Notes: generated from the letters alone by a model not told the origin. A stretch of 64,000 nt of DNA from JANTGF01 sp963750735 (GCA_963750735.1 CAVVRY010000019.1:310001-374000), one strand, 5' to 3'; shown: positions 18,145-24,865, numbered from the stretch's first letter. Program-made: numbers and translations.

Positions 18145-18342
18145 TTATTTCATAGCAAGTAAAAGCTTGATATTATTAGTATCGGCTTTATGAACTTCAC
18201 CAAAATAAGATAGATTTCTTTTTCTTTTAGTAGCTTTTTTAGTCAGAATATGACTCATATAAGCATGTTTCCTTTTAATTTTCCCTGTCCCGGTTAGCTT
18301 AAATCTTTTTTTAGCTCCGGGATTCGTTTTCATCTTTGGCAT
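18145..18342 (-). CDS. rpmI: 50S ribosomal protein L35
   Basis: 65-aa basic ribosomal protein. PKMKTNPGAKKRFKLTGTG and KIKRKHAYMSHILTKKATKR are typical of L35. It lies 15 nt after infC and before rplT, the standard order. Confidence 0.97.
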   Translation of the reverse strand: MPKMKTNPGAKKRFKLTGTGKIKRKHAYMSHILTKKATKRKRNLSYFGEVHKADTNNIKLLLAMK

Positions 18343-18357
18343 ACTAATTATATTGAT

Positions 18358-18924
18358 TTATAATGGTTTTTTACTTTTCTTCTTTATTCCCTTAGGACTA
18401 ATAAATAGTATCATTCTTTTTCCTTCAAGCTTCGGTAAACTCTCTACCTTTCCAATTTCTTCAAGATCTTGTGCAAATCTTAAAAGGAGTATTTCTCCTT
18501 GTTCTTTAAATAGAATTGATCTACCCTTAAAAAATACAAAGGCTTTCACTTTTGCTCCATCTTCAAGGAATTTTTGTGCATGTCTTAATTTAAAATTGTA
18601 ATCGTGCTCATCAGTATTTGGTCCAAACCTGATTTCTTTTACTACAACTTTAATAGTTTTTGCCTTAATTTCCTTCTGTTTCTTTTTTTGCTGATAAAGA
18701 AACTTCTGATAATCAATAATCTTACAAACCGGGGGATCTGCCTTTGGTGATATTTCCACCAAATCAAGTTCCATTTCATCTGCCATTTGCAGTGCTTCCC
18801 TGGTTGAGATTACTTTTGGTTCTTTAATATTGTCTCCAACAAGCCTTATGGCTGGAACCCTAATCTGTTCGTTAATCCGAAATTTCGGCTTACTCTCGAA
18901 CTTTTTTCTATGCCTGATAGCTAT
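18358..18924 (-). CDS. infC: Translation initiation factor IF-3 with apparent AUA start
   Basis: 188 aa if started at 18924. IF-3 binds the 30S subunit and checks start-codon selection. The first in-frame ATG (18786) would remove 46 residues of the N-terminal domain, including FRINEQIRVPAIRLVGDN. Upstream of it there is no ATG, GTG or TTG in frame back to a TAG that overlaps the AGGAGG (18938-18933). The codon 8 nt after this strong Shine-Dalgarno sequence is ATA, giving M-AIRHRKKFESKPKFR, which matches the MAIRR-type N terminus of related IF-3 proteins. A non-standard start is established for infC (AUU in Escherichia coli), where IF-3 represses its own translation. The C-terminal domain EIRFGPNTDEHDYNFKLRHA is complete. 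Confidence 0.9.
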   Translation of the reverse strand: MAIRHRKKFESKPKFRINEQIRVPAIRLVGDNIKEPKVISTREALQMADEMELDLVEISPKADPPVCKIIDYQKFLYQQKKKQKEIKAKTIKVVVKEIRFGPNTDEHDYNFKLRHAQKFLEDGAKVKAFVFFKGRSILFKEQGEILLLRFAQDLEEIGKVESLPKLEGKRMILFISPKGIKKKSKKPL

Positions 18925-18964
18925 TTTTAAATCCTCCTATATTAGTTAATAATTTATTTGTCTC

Positions 18965-20902
18965 TTATTGAGTTTGTCGCTCAACTTCCTTAAGAATAAA
19001 ACTAGCAAAATTTTCTAATGACATACTGCCCTGATCTCCTTCTCCCTGCTTTCGAACCGATACAGTTTGGCTTTCTGCTTCTTTTTCACCTACAATTAGG
19101 AGGTATGGAATTTTCTTTAACTCATTATCCCTTATCTTTTTACCTACCTTCTCGTCCCTGTCATCAATCAGAGTGCGAATATCGGAATTATTTAGAAAAC
19201 TTAAAACTTTTTTTGCATAATCTACATACTTTTCACTGATAGGTAGAACAACAACCTGATCTGGGGTTAGCCAAAGTGGAAATTTTCCGGCTGTATGTTC
19301 AATCATTACGGCGACAAAGCGTTCAAGCGAACCAAATGGTGCCCGGTGTATCATAACGGGCCTATGGCGCTTATCATCTGAACCAATATATTCAAGGTCA
19401 AATCTTTCTGGTAAATTGTAATCAACCTGAATAGTACCCAGTTGCCACTGTCGACCCAAAGCATCATTTACCATGAAGTCGAGTTTTGGACCATAAAAAG
19501 CGGCCTCACCATATTCTATTGTGGTTTTCAGACCTTTTTCTTCACAGGCTTCAATAATTGCGGTCTCTGCTTTATCCCAATTGTCATCACTACCAATGTA
19601 TTTCTCCTTATCTTCAGGATCTCTCAATGAAATCTGGGTAGTGAAATCACTAAAGTTCAAGGTCCTGAATATCAAAAATACAATATCGATGACTTTAATA
19701 AATTCTTCCTTTAATTGATCAGGCCTGCAAAATATGTGAGCATCATCCTGTGTAAAACCTCTAACTCTTGTAAGTCCATGTAATTCACCACTTTGCTCAT
19801 ATCTGTAAACTGTGCCAAATTCGGCCAAACGAATAGGAAGGTCCCTAAATGTTTTCCTGCCTGATTTGTAAATCTCACAGTGATGTGGGCAATTCATAGG
19901 TTTCAAGAGAAATTCCTCATTCTCGGAAGGTGTTTTTATTGGCTGAAATGAGTCCTTTCCATATTTTTCATAATGCCCTGATGTAACATAAAGCTCTTTT
20001 TGTCCAATATGCGGTGTAATTACAGGCTCATAGCCATAATCTTTTTGAACCTTTTTAAGGAAGTTCTCCAATCGTTCTCTCAATTGAGCACCTTTTGGCA
20101 ACCACAACGGAAGACCCTGACCTACCTTTTGACTAAATGTAAAAAGCTGTAGATCTTTACCAATTTTCCGATGATCCCTTTTCTTTGCTTCCTCGAGTAA
20201 AACCAGGTATTCATCTAACATGGTTTTTTTCGGAAAGGTAATTCCATATACTCGGGTTAACTGCTTTCTTTTTTCATCTCCTCTCCAATAGGCACCCGCG
20301 ATACTTAATAACTTTATGGCTTTAATTGATTCGGTATTTGGGAGGTGTGGCCCACGACAAAGATCTGTAAAGTTCCCCTGGCTATAAAATGAAATGCTAC
20401 CATCTTCTAAATCCTGAATCAGCTCTATTTTGTATTCATCTTCTTTTTCATTGAAATAATTCAATGCATCTTTTTTCGAGATTTCCTTTCTTGCATAAGC
20501 ATTTTTCTGCCTTGCCAGTTCCTGCATTTTTGCCTCAATATTTGGAAGATCACTTTCCGTTATAACAACATCTTCCCCTGTATCCACATCATAATAAAAA
20601 CCATGGTCTATAGCAGGACCTATACCAAATTTTGTACCAGGAAACAGTGATTCAATAGCCTCAGCCATCAGGTGCGCTGAAGAATGCCAGAAGGCATGCT
20701 TGCCTTTAGCATCATCCCATTTATGGAATTCTATTGCTGCATCTGATTCTAAAGGCCTCATCATATCCCATAAATCTCCATTTACACTAACCGATAATGC
20801 TTCTTTGGCCAATCTCGGATGTATGCTTTGTGCAATTTCACGTCCGGTAATCCCGGAAGGAAACTCTTTTATATTGTTATCTGGAAATTTTATTTTTATC
20901 AT
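18965..20902 (-). CDS. thrS: Threonyl-tRNA synthetase
   Basis: 645-aa class II synthetase. The frame is open to 20935, but the ATG at 20902 (MIKIKFPDNNIKEFPSG) starts exactly at the N-terminal TGS domain and is chosen. The editing domain HSSAHLMAEAIESLFPG, the catalytic motifs MNCPHHCEIY and RVRGFTQDDAHIFC, and the anticodon-binding C-terminal part (DQVVVLPISEKYVDYA) are all present. It heads the cluster thrS-infC-rpmI-rplT, with 40 nt between its stop and the proposed infC start. Confidence 0.96.
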   Translation of the reverse strand: MIKIKFPDNNIKEFPSGITGREIAQSIHPRLAKEALSVSVNGDLWDMMRPLESDAAIEFHKWDDAKGKHAFWHSSAHLMAEAIESLFPGTKFGIGPAIDHGFYYDVDTGEDVVITESDLPNIEAKMQELARQKNAYARKEISKKDALNYFNEKEDEYKIELIQDLEDGSISFYSQGNFTDLCRGPHLPNTESIKAIKLLSIAGAYWRGDEKRKQLTRVYGITFPKKTMLDEYLVLLEEAKKRDHRKIGKDLQLFTFSQKVGQGLPLWLPKGAQLRERLENFLKKVQKDYGYEPVITPHIGQKELYVTSGHYEKYGKDSFQPIKTPSENEEFLLKPMNCPHHCEIYKSGRKTFRDLPIRLAEFGTVYRYEQSGELHGLTRVRGFTQDDAHIFCRPDQLKEEFIKVIDIVFLIFRTLNFSDFTTQISLRDPEDKEKYIGSDDNWDKAETAIIEACEEKGLKTTIEYGEAAFYGPKLDFMVNDALGRQWQLGTIQVDYNLPERFDLEYIGSDDKRHRPVMIHRAPFGSLERFVAVMIEHTAGKFPLWLTPDQVVVLPISEKYVDYAKKVLSFLNNSDIRTLIDDRDEKVGKKIRDNELKKIPYLLIVGEKEAESQTVSVRKQGEGDQGSMSLENFASFILKEVERQTQ

Positions 20903-21067
20903 TTGTTCAGAATGCCTCAAAAAAATGAAGTGCAAAGATAATAATATTTAAACTTTTATAATGCTATTGCGTTTAATATTAATGAAGTTGTTGTTTTGTA
21001 ACTAATTCATATTGAACTTTGGCACCAACTTTGCATTAGATGTAGTAGAGAATCTAAATCTTTAATT

Positions 21068-21751
21068 ATGAAAAATTTATACTTAGTAATATTAGCTCTT
21101 ATAATACTTACATCTTGTGAAAGGCAGCCATCAGCATCTTTCTTCACCTCAGAAATAGAAGTTTATGTTGGTGAGGATGTTTATTTTACCAATAATTCCT
21201 TAGATGCTAAATACTTTGATTGGAATTTTGGTGATGGGACTTTTTCAAATGCTACGAATCCGGTTCATTCATGGAATACTCCGGGTGTTTATTCAGTTGA
21301 ACTAATAGCTTCATCAAAAAGCTATTCCGACAAAGCTTATCAAGATATAACTGTAATCTTTCCTACTACTCTTGAAATTGAGGTCTTAGAGTATTATGAC
21401 GAATATCCAATTGAAGATGCAAGTGTAATATTGTATCCGACTTACCAGGATTGGCTAGATGAGACAAATATGCTGGTAGAAGGTTTTACTGATCAGGATG
21501 GGATAGTTGTTTTTTCAAACCTGGAATCAAAGAGGTATTATGTTGATGTTTGGGAAGCCAATCATGATAATTATACTCTTGCTGACGAAGACATTGGGTT
21601 CATTGAAACAGAAATTCTTTTAGCCGGTGAAGTAAATTACTTTCTTGCATGGGTTGATTATTATGAAACTTTAAAAAGTAAATCAACAAAGCGTGATCGC
21701 AGTTTAAGAATGGTGCCTAGGGGAAGGATTGCTTCTGAAAAATCTAAATAA
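21068..21751 (+). CDS. PKD-domain lipoprotein
   Basis: 227-aa predicted lipoprotein (lipobox LTSC, residue ~17). Residues ~25-95 form a PKD domain: VYFTNNSLDAKYFDWNFGDG then NPVHSWNTPGVYSVEL. The second half (~100-200) looks like another beta-sandwich of the carboxypeptidase-regulatory type (VSV-like IEDASVILYPTYQDW, then GFTDQDGIVVFSNLESKRYYV). The tail is basic. PKD domains mediate protein or glycan contact outside the cell. No enzyme motif is visible. It converges on the DUF3298 gene 14 nt downstream. Confidence 0.8.
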   Translation: MKNLYLVILALIILTSCERQPSASFFTSEIEVYVGEDVYFTNNSLDAKYFDWNFGDGTFSNATNPVHSWNTPGVYSVELIASSKSYSDKAYQDITVIFPTTLEIEVLEYYDEYPIEDASVILYPTYQDWLDETNMLVEGFTDQDGIVVFSNLESKRYYVDVWEANHDNYTLADEDIGFIETEILLAGEVNYFLAWVDYYETLKSKSTKRDRSLRMVPRGRIASEKSK

Positions 21752-21765
21752 TCGAGGAAGGCTAT

Positions 21766-22575
21766 CTATTGTTTCGTGGTAATACTTCTAATTTCTTCCC
21801 AGGGAATAATAAATTCAATTGATCCCATTGAATAGGGTGCCACTTCGTAGGGATTATAGATTAAAATGACTCCTTGCTCAGAGAAACCGATATTCTCAGG
21901 TAGTTTAAATACTCCTTCATCGAAAAAATACCCTTCTCGCTCAAGATCTGCATTAGTTGGAAGCTTCCTTTCTAGTCGGAAATCAGCTTCTGCTATTTTA
22001 GTAAATCTGATTTCATCAGTAATTAAATCTTTCCATGTAATCATTTTTCCATTTCTGGCATCGAAATTCAGAAAATCATTCCAGTGATTTCCATGTGCCC
22101 CACCTAAATAGCTTTCAACAGAACTTAGAATGGAAATGATTTCATCATCTTTGTTTTTTAATTCAGTATCTATACTAATGTTCCAATCCTGGTTAAAATC
22201 CTCAAAATCAACAGATATTTTTTTATAATCCTGTACCAAAGCATCAACGCATTGTTTAAGATCTTGATATGACTGAGCATCATCTGATAGAAAGCCACCT
22301 AACGTAGTAATAAGGTATGAATTTAATTCATTATTAATCGAATTCCGTACCTCAACTGGTCCGCCTTTTACTTCAATATTTTGAATATTTAATTCATAAC
22401 ATAGCGAATCAGGATTTGAACAATCACCAAATTTCTTTTCAAAATTTGTTTTACTAAATTCTAATACCTCTATACTGGATTCTTTTGATTTATCTTCTTC
22501 TGCTTTATCAAATATGCATGAAAAAGTTCCAGAAATCAGAATAATACACAGGAGTGAGAGTAACTTGTTAGCCAT
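21766..22575 (-). CDS. DUF4163/DUF3298 (RsiV-like) lipoprotein
   Basis: 269-aa predicted lipoprotein (GTFSCIF lipobox). The N-terminal half resembles DUF4163 (EVRNSINNELNSYLITTLGGF). The C-terminal half is DUF3298: SIDTELKNKDDEIISILSSV, SYLGGAHGNHWNDFLNFDA, GKMITWKDLITDEI, FKLPENIGFSEQGVILIYNP and PYSMGSIEFIIPWEEI. The same domain pair occurs in the extracytoplasmic part of RsiV, which binds lysozyme in Bacillus. Whether this protein binds a similar ligand is unknown. Confidence 0.82.
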   Translation of the reverse strand: MANKLLSLLCIILISGTFSCIFDKAEEDKSKESSIEVLEFSKTNFEKKFGDCSNPDSLCYELNIQNIEVKGGPVEVRNSINNELNSYLITTLGGFLSDDAQSYQDLKQCVDALVQDYKKISVDFEDFNQDWNISIDTELKNKDDEIISILSSVESYLGGAHGNHWNDFLNFDARNGKMITWKDLITDEIRFTKIAEADFRLERKLPTNADLEREGYFFDEGVFKLPENIGFSEQGVILIYNPYEVAPYSMGSIEFIIPWEEIRSITTKQ

Positions 22576-22729
22576 TTTAATATGTTTGTGTGTTCAATTT
22601 AAAATCTTAAAAATAAGAAATTTAAAATTAGTTTAAAATTATATATCAATTTGATTTTTTTCTTATTTTTGCAAGCCCCTTTCAAGGCAGGGTTTTTTTA
22701 AGGATCTTTGATATAATATTTTATATATT

Positions 22730-22816
22730 GCCCAGATGGCAGGGGCGACTGTTAAGAAATTGTGTTAAACAATTTTAAGGAGCAGCCAGGTTGCAGGGAA
22801 GGTCAATTCCGCCATC
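22730..22816 (+). repeat. tRNA-Leu-linked structured element, copy 1
   Basis: Starts with GCCCAGATGGC, identical to the first 11 bases of the tRNA-Leu(CAG) gene at 22954, then differs. Pairings visible: GCCC with GGGC just downstream; GATGGC with the terminal GCCATC (22811-22816); a hairpin AAATTGT/ACAATTT; GCAGC/GTTGC; and GGAA/TTCC (22797-22800 with 22807-22810) directly before the closing GCCATC, placed like a tRNA T-arm next to the acceptor strand. Confidence 0.75.
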
Positions 22817-22842
22817 GACGTTCTGATTTATATATAGTTATT

Positions 22843-22928
22843 GCCCAGATGGCAGGGGCGACTGTTAAGAAATTGTGTTAAAAATTTTAAGGAGCAGCCA
22901 GGTTGCAGGGAAGGTCAATTCCGCCATC
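22843..22928 (+). repeat. tRNA-Leu-linked structured element, copy 2
   Basis: Almost identical to copy 1, including flanks; one base is missing in the 3' arm of the AAATTGT hairpin. It lies 25 nt before tRNA-Leu(CAG), which carries the same upstream flank. Confidence 0.75.
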
Positions 22929-22953
22929 GACGTTCTGATTTATATATAGTTAT

Positions 22954-23038
22954 TGCCCAGATGGCGGAATTGGTAGACGCGCTAGTTTCAGGGACTAGTG
23001 TACGCAAGTACGTGCAGGTTCGATTCCTGTTCTGGGCA
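22954..23038 (+). tRNA. tRNA-Leu (anticodon CAG)
   Basis: 85-nt class II tRNA. Acceptor GCCCAGA pairs with TCTGGGC, discriminator A at 23038, and the CCA end is not encoded. The anticodon stem CTAGT/ACTAG encloses the loop TTCAGGG, giving CAG at 22989-22991. A long variable arm GTGTACGCAAGTACG and the T-arm GCAGGTTCGATTCCTGT are intact. It reads leucine codon CUG. It sits directly after two structured elements that share its 5' end. Confidence 0.95.
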
Positions 23039-23081
23039 CAGAAGTAATAATTGTTCATTGTAATATATTGTGTATAAATGC

Positions 23082-23194
23082 GTGCAGGTCCCGAAATGGT
23101 CAAAATCTTTGATTTTGTGACCAATTCGAGGATGCTCGAAATCAAGGCAAATCGAAGATTTGTTGTTTTCGGCATTCGATTCCTGTTCTGGGCA
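23082..23194 (+). repeat. tRNA-Leu 3' half split by an 86-nt foldback insert, copy 1
   Basis: GTGCAGGT (23082-23089) matches the tRNA up to the T-arm. Then 86 foreign nt (23090-23175) follow, and the tRNA 3' end resumes as TCGATTCCTGTTCTGGGCA. The insert folds on itself: CCGAAA with TTTCGG as outer stem, and three hairpins inside (GGTCAAAATC with GATTTTGTGACC, TTCGAG/CTCGAA, CAAATC/GATTTG). No 5' half is present, so it cannot be a working tRNA gene. The flank GAAGTAAAAATTGTTCATTG repeats that of the real tRNA. Confidence 0.75.
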
Positions 23195-23235
23195 CAGAAG
23201 TAAAAATTGTTCATTGTAATATTGTGTATTAGTAC

Positions 23236-23347
23236 GTGCAGGTCCCGAAATGGTCAAAATCTTTGATTTTGTGACCAGTTCGAGGATGCTCGAAACCAAG
23301 ACAAATCGAAGATTTGTTGTTCTCGGCATTCGATTCCGTTCTGGGCA
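23236..23347 (+). repeat. tRNA-Leu 3' half split by an 86-nt foldback insert, copy 2
   Basis: Second tandem copy, period 154 nt, insert at 23244-23329, also 86 nt long, with a few substitutions. The resumed tRNA end has lost two bases in the T-arm (CGATTCCGTTCTGGGCA). Confidence 0.75.
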
Positions 23348-23362
23348 CAGAAGTAAAAATTG

Positions 23363-23416
23363 TCAAGTGGGCATTTTTAATTAAGTGTCAGGATTGCAGG
23401 GTTGTAATTCCGGCAC
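23363..23416 (+). repeat. Relic of the structured element (3' part only)
   Basis: CAGGATTGCAGGGTTG followed by TAATTCCGGCAC aligns with the 3' part of copy 6 (GCCGGGATTGCCGGGTTC, AATTCCGCCACC), but the 5' part with GCCCAGGTGGC is missing. Boundaries are approximate. Confidence 0.45.
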
Positions 23417-23445
23417 AAAAACGTTCTTAATATTAAAAAGTATTA

Positions 23446-23527
23446 GCCCAGGTGGCAGGGCTGAGATGTTAAGAAATTGATCCGGTGGACAATTTTAGAA
23501 GAAGGTAGTCGGGTCAATTTCGCCACC
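23446..23527 (+). repeat. tRNA-Leu-linked structured element, copy 3
   Basis: Starts GCCCAGGTGGC like tRNA-Leu(GAG). GGTGGC pairs with the closing GCCACC (23522-23527), GCCC with GGGC, and AAATTG with CAATTT with an inner TCC/GGA. A competing pairing exists: GAAATTGATCC can pair with GGGTCAATTTC near the 3' end over 11 positions (one wobble), so this copy could form two alternative folds. Confidence 0.72.
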
Positions 23528-23596
23528 GGTATTAAGAACTAGATATCTAGATTTCTTTCTTTAAAATTCGTTCTTAATGATTTAAATATGATATTA

Positions 23597-23684
23597 GTCC
23601 AGGTGGCAGGACTGAGAGTTAAGAAATTGATCTGGTGGACAATTTTAGTGAAGTGACAGGTTGTGGGAAGTCAATTTCGCCACC
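23597..23684 (+). repeat. tRNA-Leu-linked structured element, copy 4
   Basis: Here the first stem is GTCC paired with GGAC, where the other copies have GCCC with GGGC or GGGGC. Both strands changed together. GGTGGC pairs with GCCACC (23679-23684), AAATTG with CAATTT, and GAA with TTC before the closing strand. Confidence 0.75.
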
Positions 23685-23753
23685 GAAATTAAAAAATATG
23701 GTATATTGATTTATTTCTGGCTTCGTTCTTAAAGAGTTGTTAATATGATATTT

Positions 23754-23841
23754 GCCCAGGTGGCAGGGCCGAGAGTTAAGAAATGATCCGGTGGACAATT
23801 TTAGTAAAGTGCCAGGTTGTCGGAGAGTCAATTCCGCCACC
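23754..23841 (+). repeat. tRNA-Leu-linked structured element, copy 5
   Basis: GCCC/GGGC, GGTGGC/GCCACC and a T-arm-like GGA/TCC hairpin are kept. The middle hairpin is shorter (AAAT/ATTT) because one base was lost. Its flanks are nearly identical to those of copy 6 and tRNA-Leu(GAG). Confidence 0.75.
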
Positions 23842-23909
23842 GAAATTAAAAAATATGGATATTGATTTATTTCTAGGCTCGTTCTTAAAGAGTTGTTAAT
23901 ATGATATTT

Positions 23910-23996
23910 GCCCAGGTGGCAGGGCTGAGAGTTAAGAAATGATCCGGTGGATAATTTTAAAGAGGAGCCGGGATTGCCGGGTTCAATTCCGCCACC
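23910..23996 (+). repeat. tRNA-Leu-linked structured element, copy 6
   Basis: Starts GCCCAGGTGGC and ends GCCACC. The hairpin ATCC/GGAT sits in the middle, and GGGTTCAATTCC before the closing strand closely resembles a tRNA T-arm (the tRNA has GGTTCGATTCC). 68 nt separate it from tRNA-Leu(GAG). Confidence 0.75.
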
Positions 23997-24064
23997 GAAA
24001 TTAAAAAATAGGGATATTGATTTATTTCTAGGCTCGTTCTTAAAGAGTTGTTAATATGATATTT

Positions 24065-24149
24065 GCCCAGGTGGCGGAATTGGTAGACGCGCTAGGTTGA
24101 GGGCCTAGTGGCCGTTTTGGTCGTGCTGGTTCGATTCCAGTCCTGGGCA
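24065..24149 (+). tRNA. tRNA-Leu (anticodon GAG)
   Basis: 85-nt class II tRNA. Acceptor GCCCAGG pairs with CCTGGGC, discriminator A at 24149, no encoded CCA. The anticodon stem CTAGG/CCTAG encloses TTGAGGG, giving GAG at 24099-24101. It has a long variable arm and the T-arm GCTGGTTCGATTCCAGT. It reads CUU and CUC. It is the last gene of the array, followed by a strong terminator. Confidence 0.95.
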
Positions 24150-24152
24150 CAA

Positions 24153-24176
24153 AAGCCGGCGAAAGCCGGCTTTTTC
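24153..24176 (+). terminator. Terminator of the tRNA-Leu array
   Basis: AAGCCGGC (24153-24160), loop GAAA, GCCGGCTT (24165-24172), then a T-run. The GC-rich stem with a GNRA-type loop is the strongest terminator in the window and ends the tRNA transcript 4 nt after the discriminator base. Confidence 0.92.
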
Positions 24177-24205
24177 ATTATTCAGAAACTTTATTTTTAT
24201 TTTTT

Positions 24206-24865
24206 TTAGAAGCTAAATCCGAATGTAAAATTCATGGCAGACATGGGTGTTTTATCGCTATCATCATTTGCATTTCCGAGATAATCACCTGAGCCTGAAT
24301 CATTTTGAAGTTTTAGAGAACCTGGATTATACTCAAATCCGAAGATGAGAATAGACCACCTAACATTTACACCCAAAGAATATTTTATTCCCATGAAATC
24401 CATAAACACATCCGTTTCTTGATCCATATCCCCATCATCTAAACCAGTACCTGCCCCCCAAATTGGGTTCACTTTTGCCACAGCATCTAGCACCAATTTC
24501 CCAACAGGGTTATATGATAAGACTACTCCAACTTTTGAACCTATAAAAACATTATATAAGTTTAAATTATCTGTCACGTCAAATGCATGGGCACTTATCG
24601 AAAGGTAATCTGCATTTATTCCCAAACGTAAACCGTCGGCGATTTTCAACCGATTAATGTAGAATATACTTCCAAGTTCAAAGACTCCACCAAACCGTCT
24701 AACTTCATCAGAAAAATCTTCTTTACCGTCAAATCCATAGTATTTCCAGCTTGGGTTCGAATATCCAAACCTAAAATAAAATTGGTTCTCAAGATCTCCA
24801 GCATCTTGCGAAAAACAAGGTATCGAAAGTAAGGCAACAAAGACAAGAATAATTAATTTTTTCAT
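24206..24865 (-). CDS. Outer-membrane beta-barrel protein
   Basis: 219 aa with a signal peptide (MKKLIILVFVALLSIPCFSQ). Alternating polar/hydrophobic strands, LGVNVRWSILIFGFEYNPG among them, lead to a C-terminal AMNFTFGFSF, and a terminal Phe is usual for outer-membrane barrels. No enzymatic motif. Its 3' end faces the tRNA-Leu(GAG) terminator. Confidence 0.7.
   Translation of the reverse strand: MKKLIILVFVALLSIPCFSQDAGDLENQFYFRFGYSNPSWKYYGFDGKEDFSDEVRRFGGVFELGSIFYINRLKIADGLRLGINADYLSISAHAFDVTDNLNLYNVFIGSKVGVVLSYNPVGKLVLDAVAKVNPIWGAGTGLDDGDMDQETDVFMDFMGIKYSLGVNVRWSILIFGFEYNPGSLKLQNDSGSGDYLGNANDDSDKTPMSAMNFTFGFSF

Larger units (their letters stand above)
22730..24176 (+). other. tRNA-Leu / structured-repeat array
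   Basis: A ~1.45-kb non-coding block, all readable on the + strand: element copies 1 and 2, tRNA-Leu(CAG), two tandem tRNA 3' halves with an insert, a relic, element copies 3-6, tRNA-Leu(GAG), and a terminator. Start-to-start distances are 113 and 111 nt on the left (copy 1 to copy 2 to tRNA) and 151, 157, 156 and 155 nt on the right (copy 3 through copy 6 to tRNA). The flanks are duplicated together with the elements: CGTTCTGATTTATATATAG on the left and CGTTCTTAAAGAGTTG on the right. I found no protein-coding gene in this block. Confidence 0.8.

Noticed and set aside
22668..22700. Hairpin with a T-run before the array (GCCCC ... GGG then TTTTTTT)
   Set aside because: The stem is short and imperfect and there is no + strand gene directly upstream for it to terminate.
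23685..23753. Promoter inside each spacer of the array (TATTTG before the elements)
   Set aside because: The -7 consensus TAnnTTTG is not met, and no -33 box lies at the right distance, so I cannot support separate transcription of each unit.
22841..23840. Open reading frames across the tRNA-Leu array (22841-23047 +, 22915-23214 -, 22988-23329 -, 23619-23840 -)
   Set aside because: They run through a real tRNA and through repeated structured DNA. The similar minus-strand peptides come only from the tandem repeats, and there is no start signal or protein-like composition.
22730..23996. The array read as a CRISPR
   Set aside because: The repeated parts are ~85-nt structured units, the segments between them are themselves repeated, and no cas gene is in the window.
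22730..23996. The elements as simple tRNA-Leu pseudogenes
   Set aside because: Only the first ~11 bases and a T-arm-like piece match. The middle is unrelated, the closing stem is different, and paired positions covary, which decaying pseudogenes would not show.
23446..23996. Hammerhead ribozyme core (CTGAGAG followed by GAAA in copies 4-6)
   Set aside because: CUGANGA is not matched exactly, stem II is missing between the two boxes, and copies 1 and 2 lack the motif.
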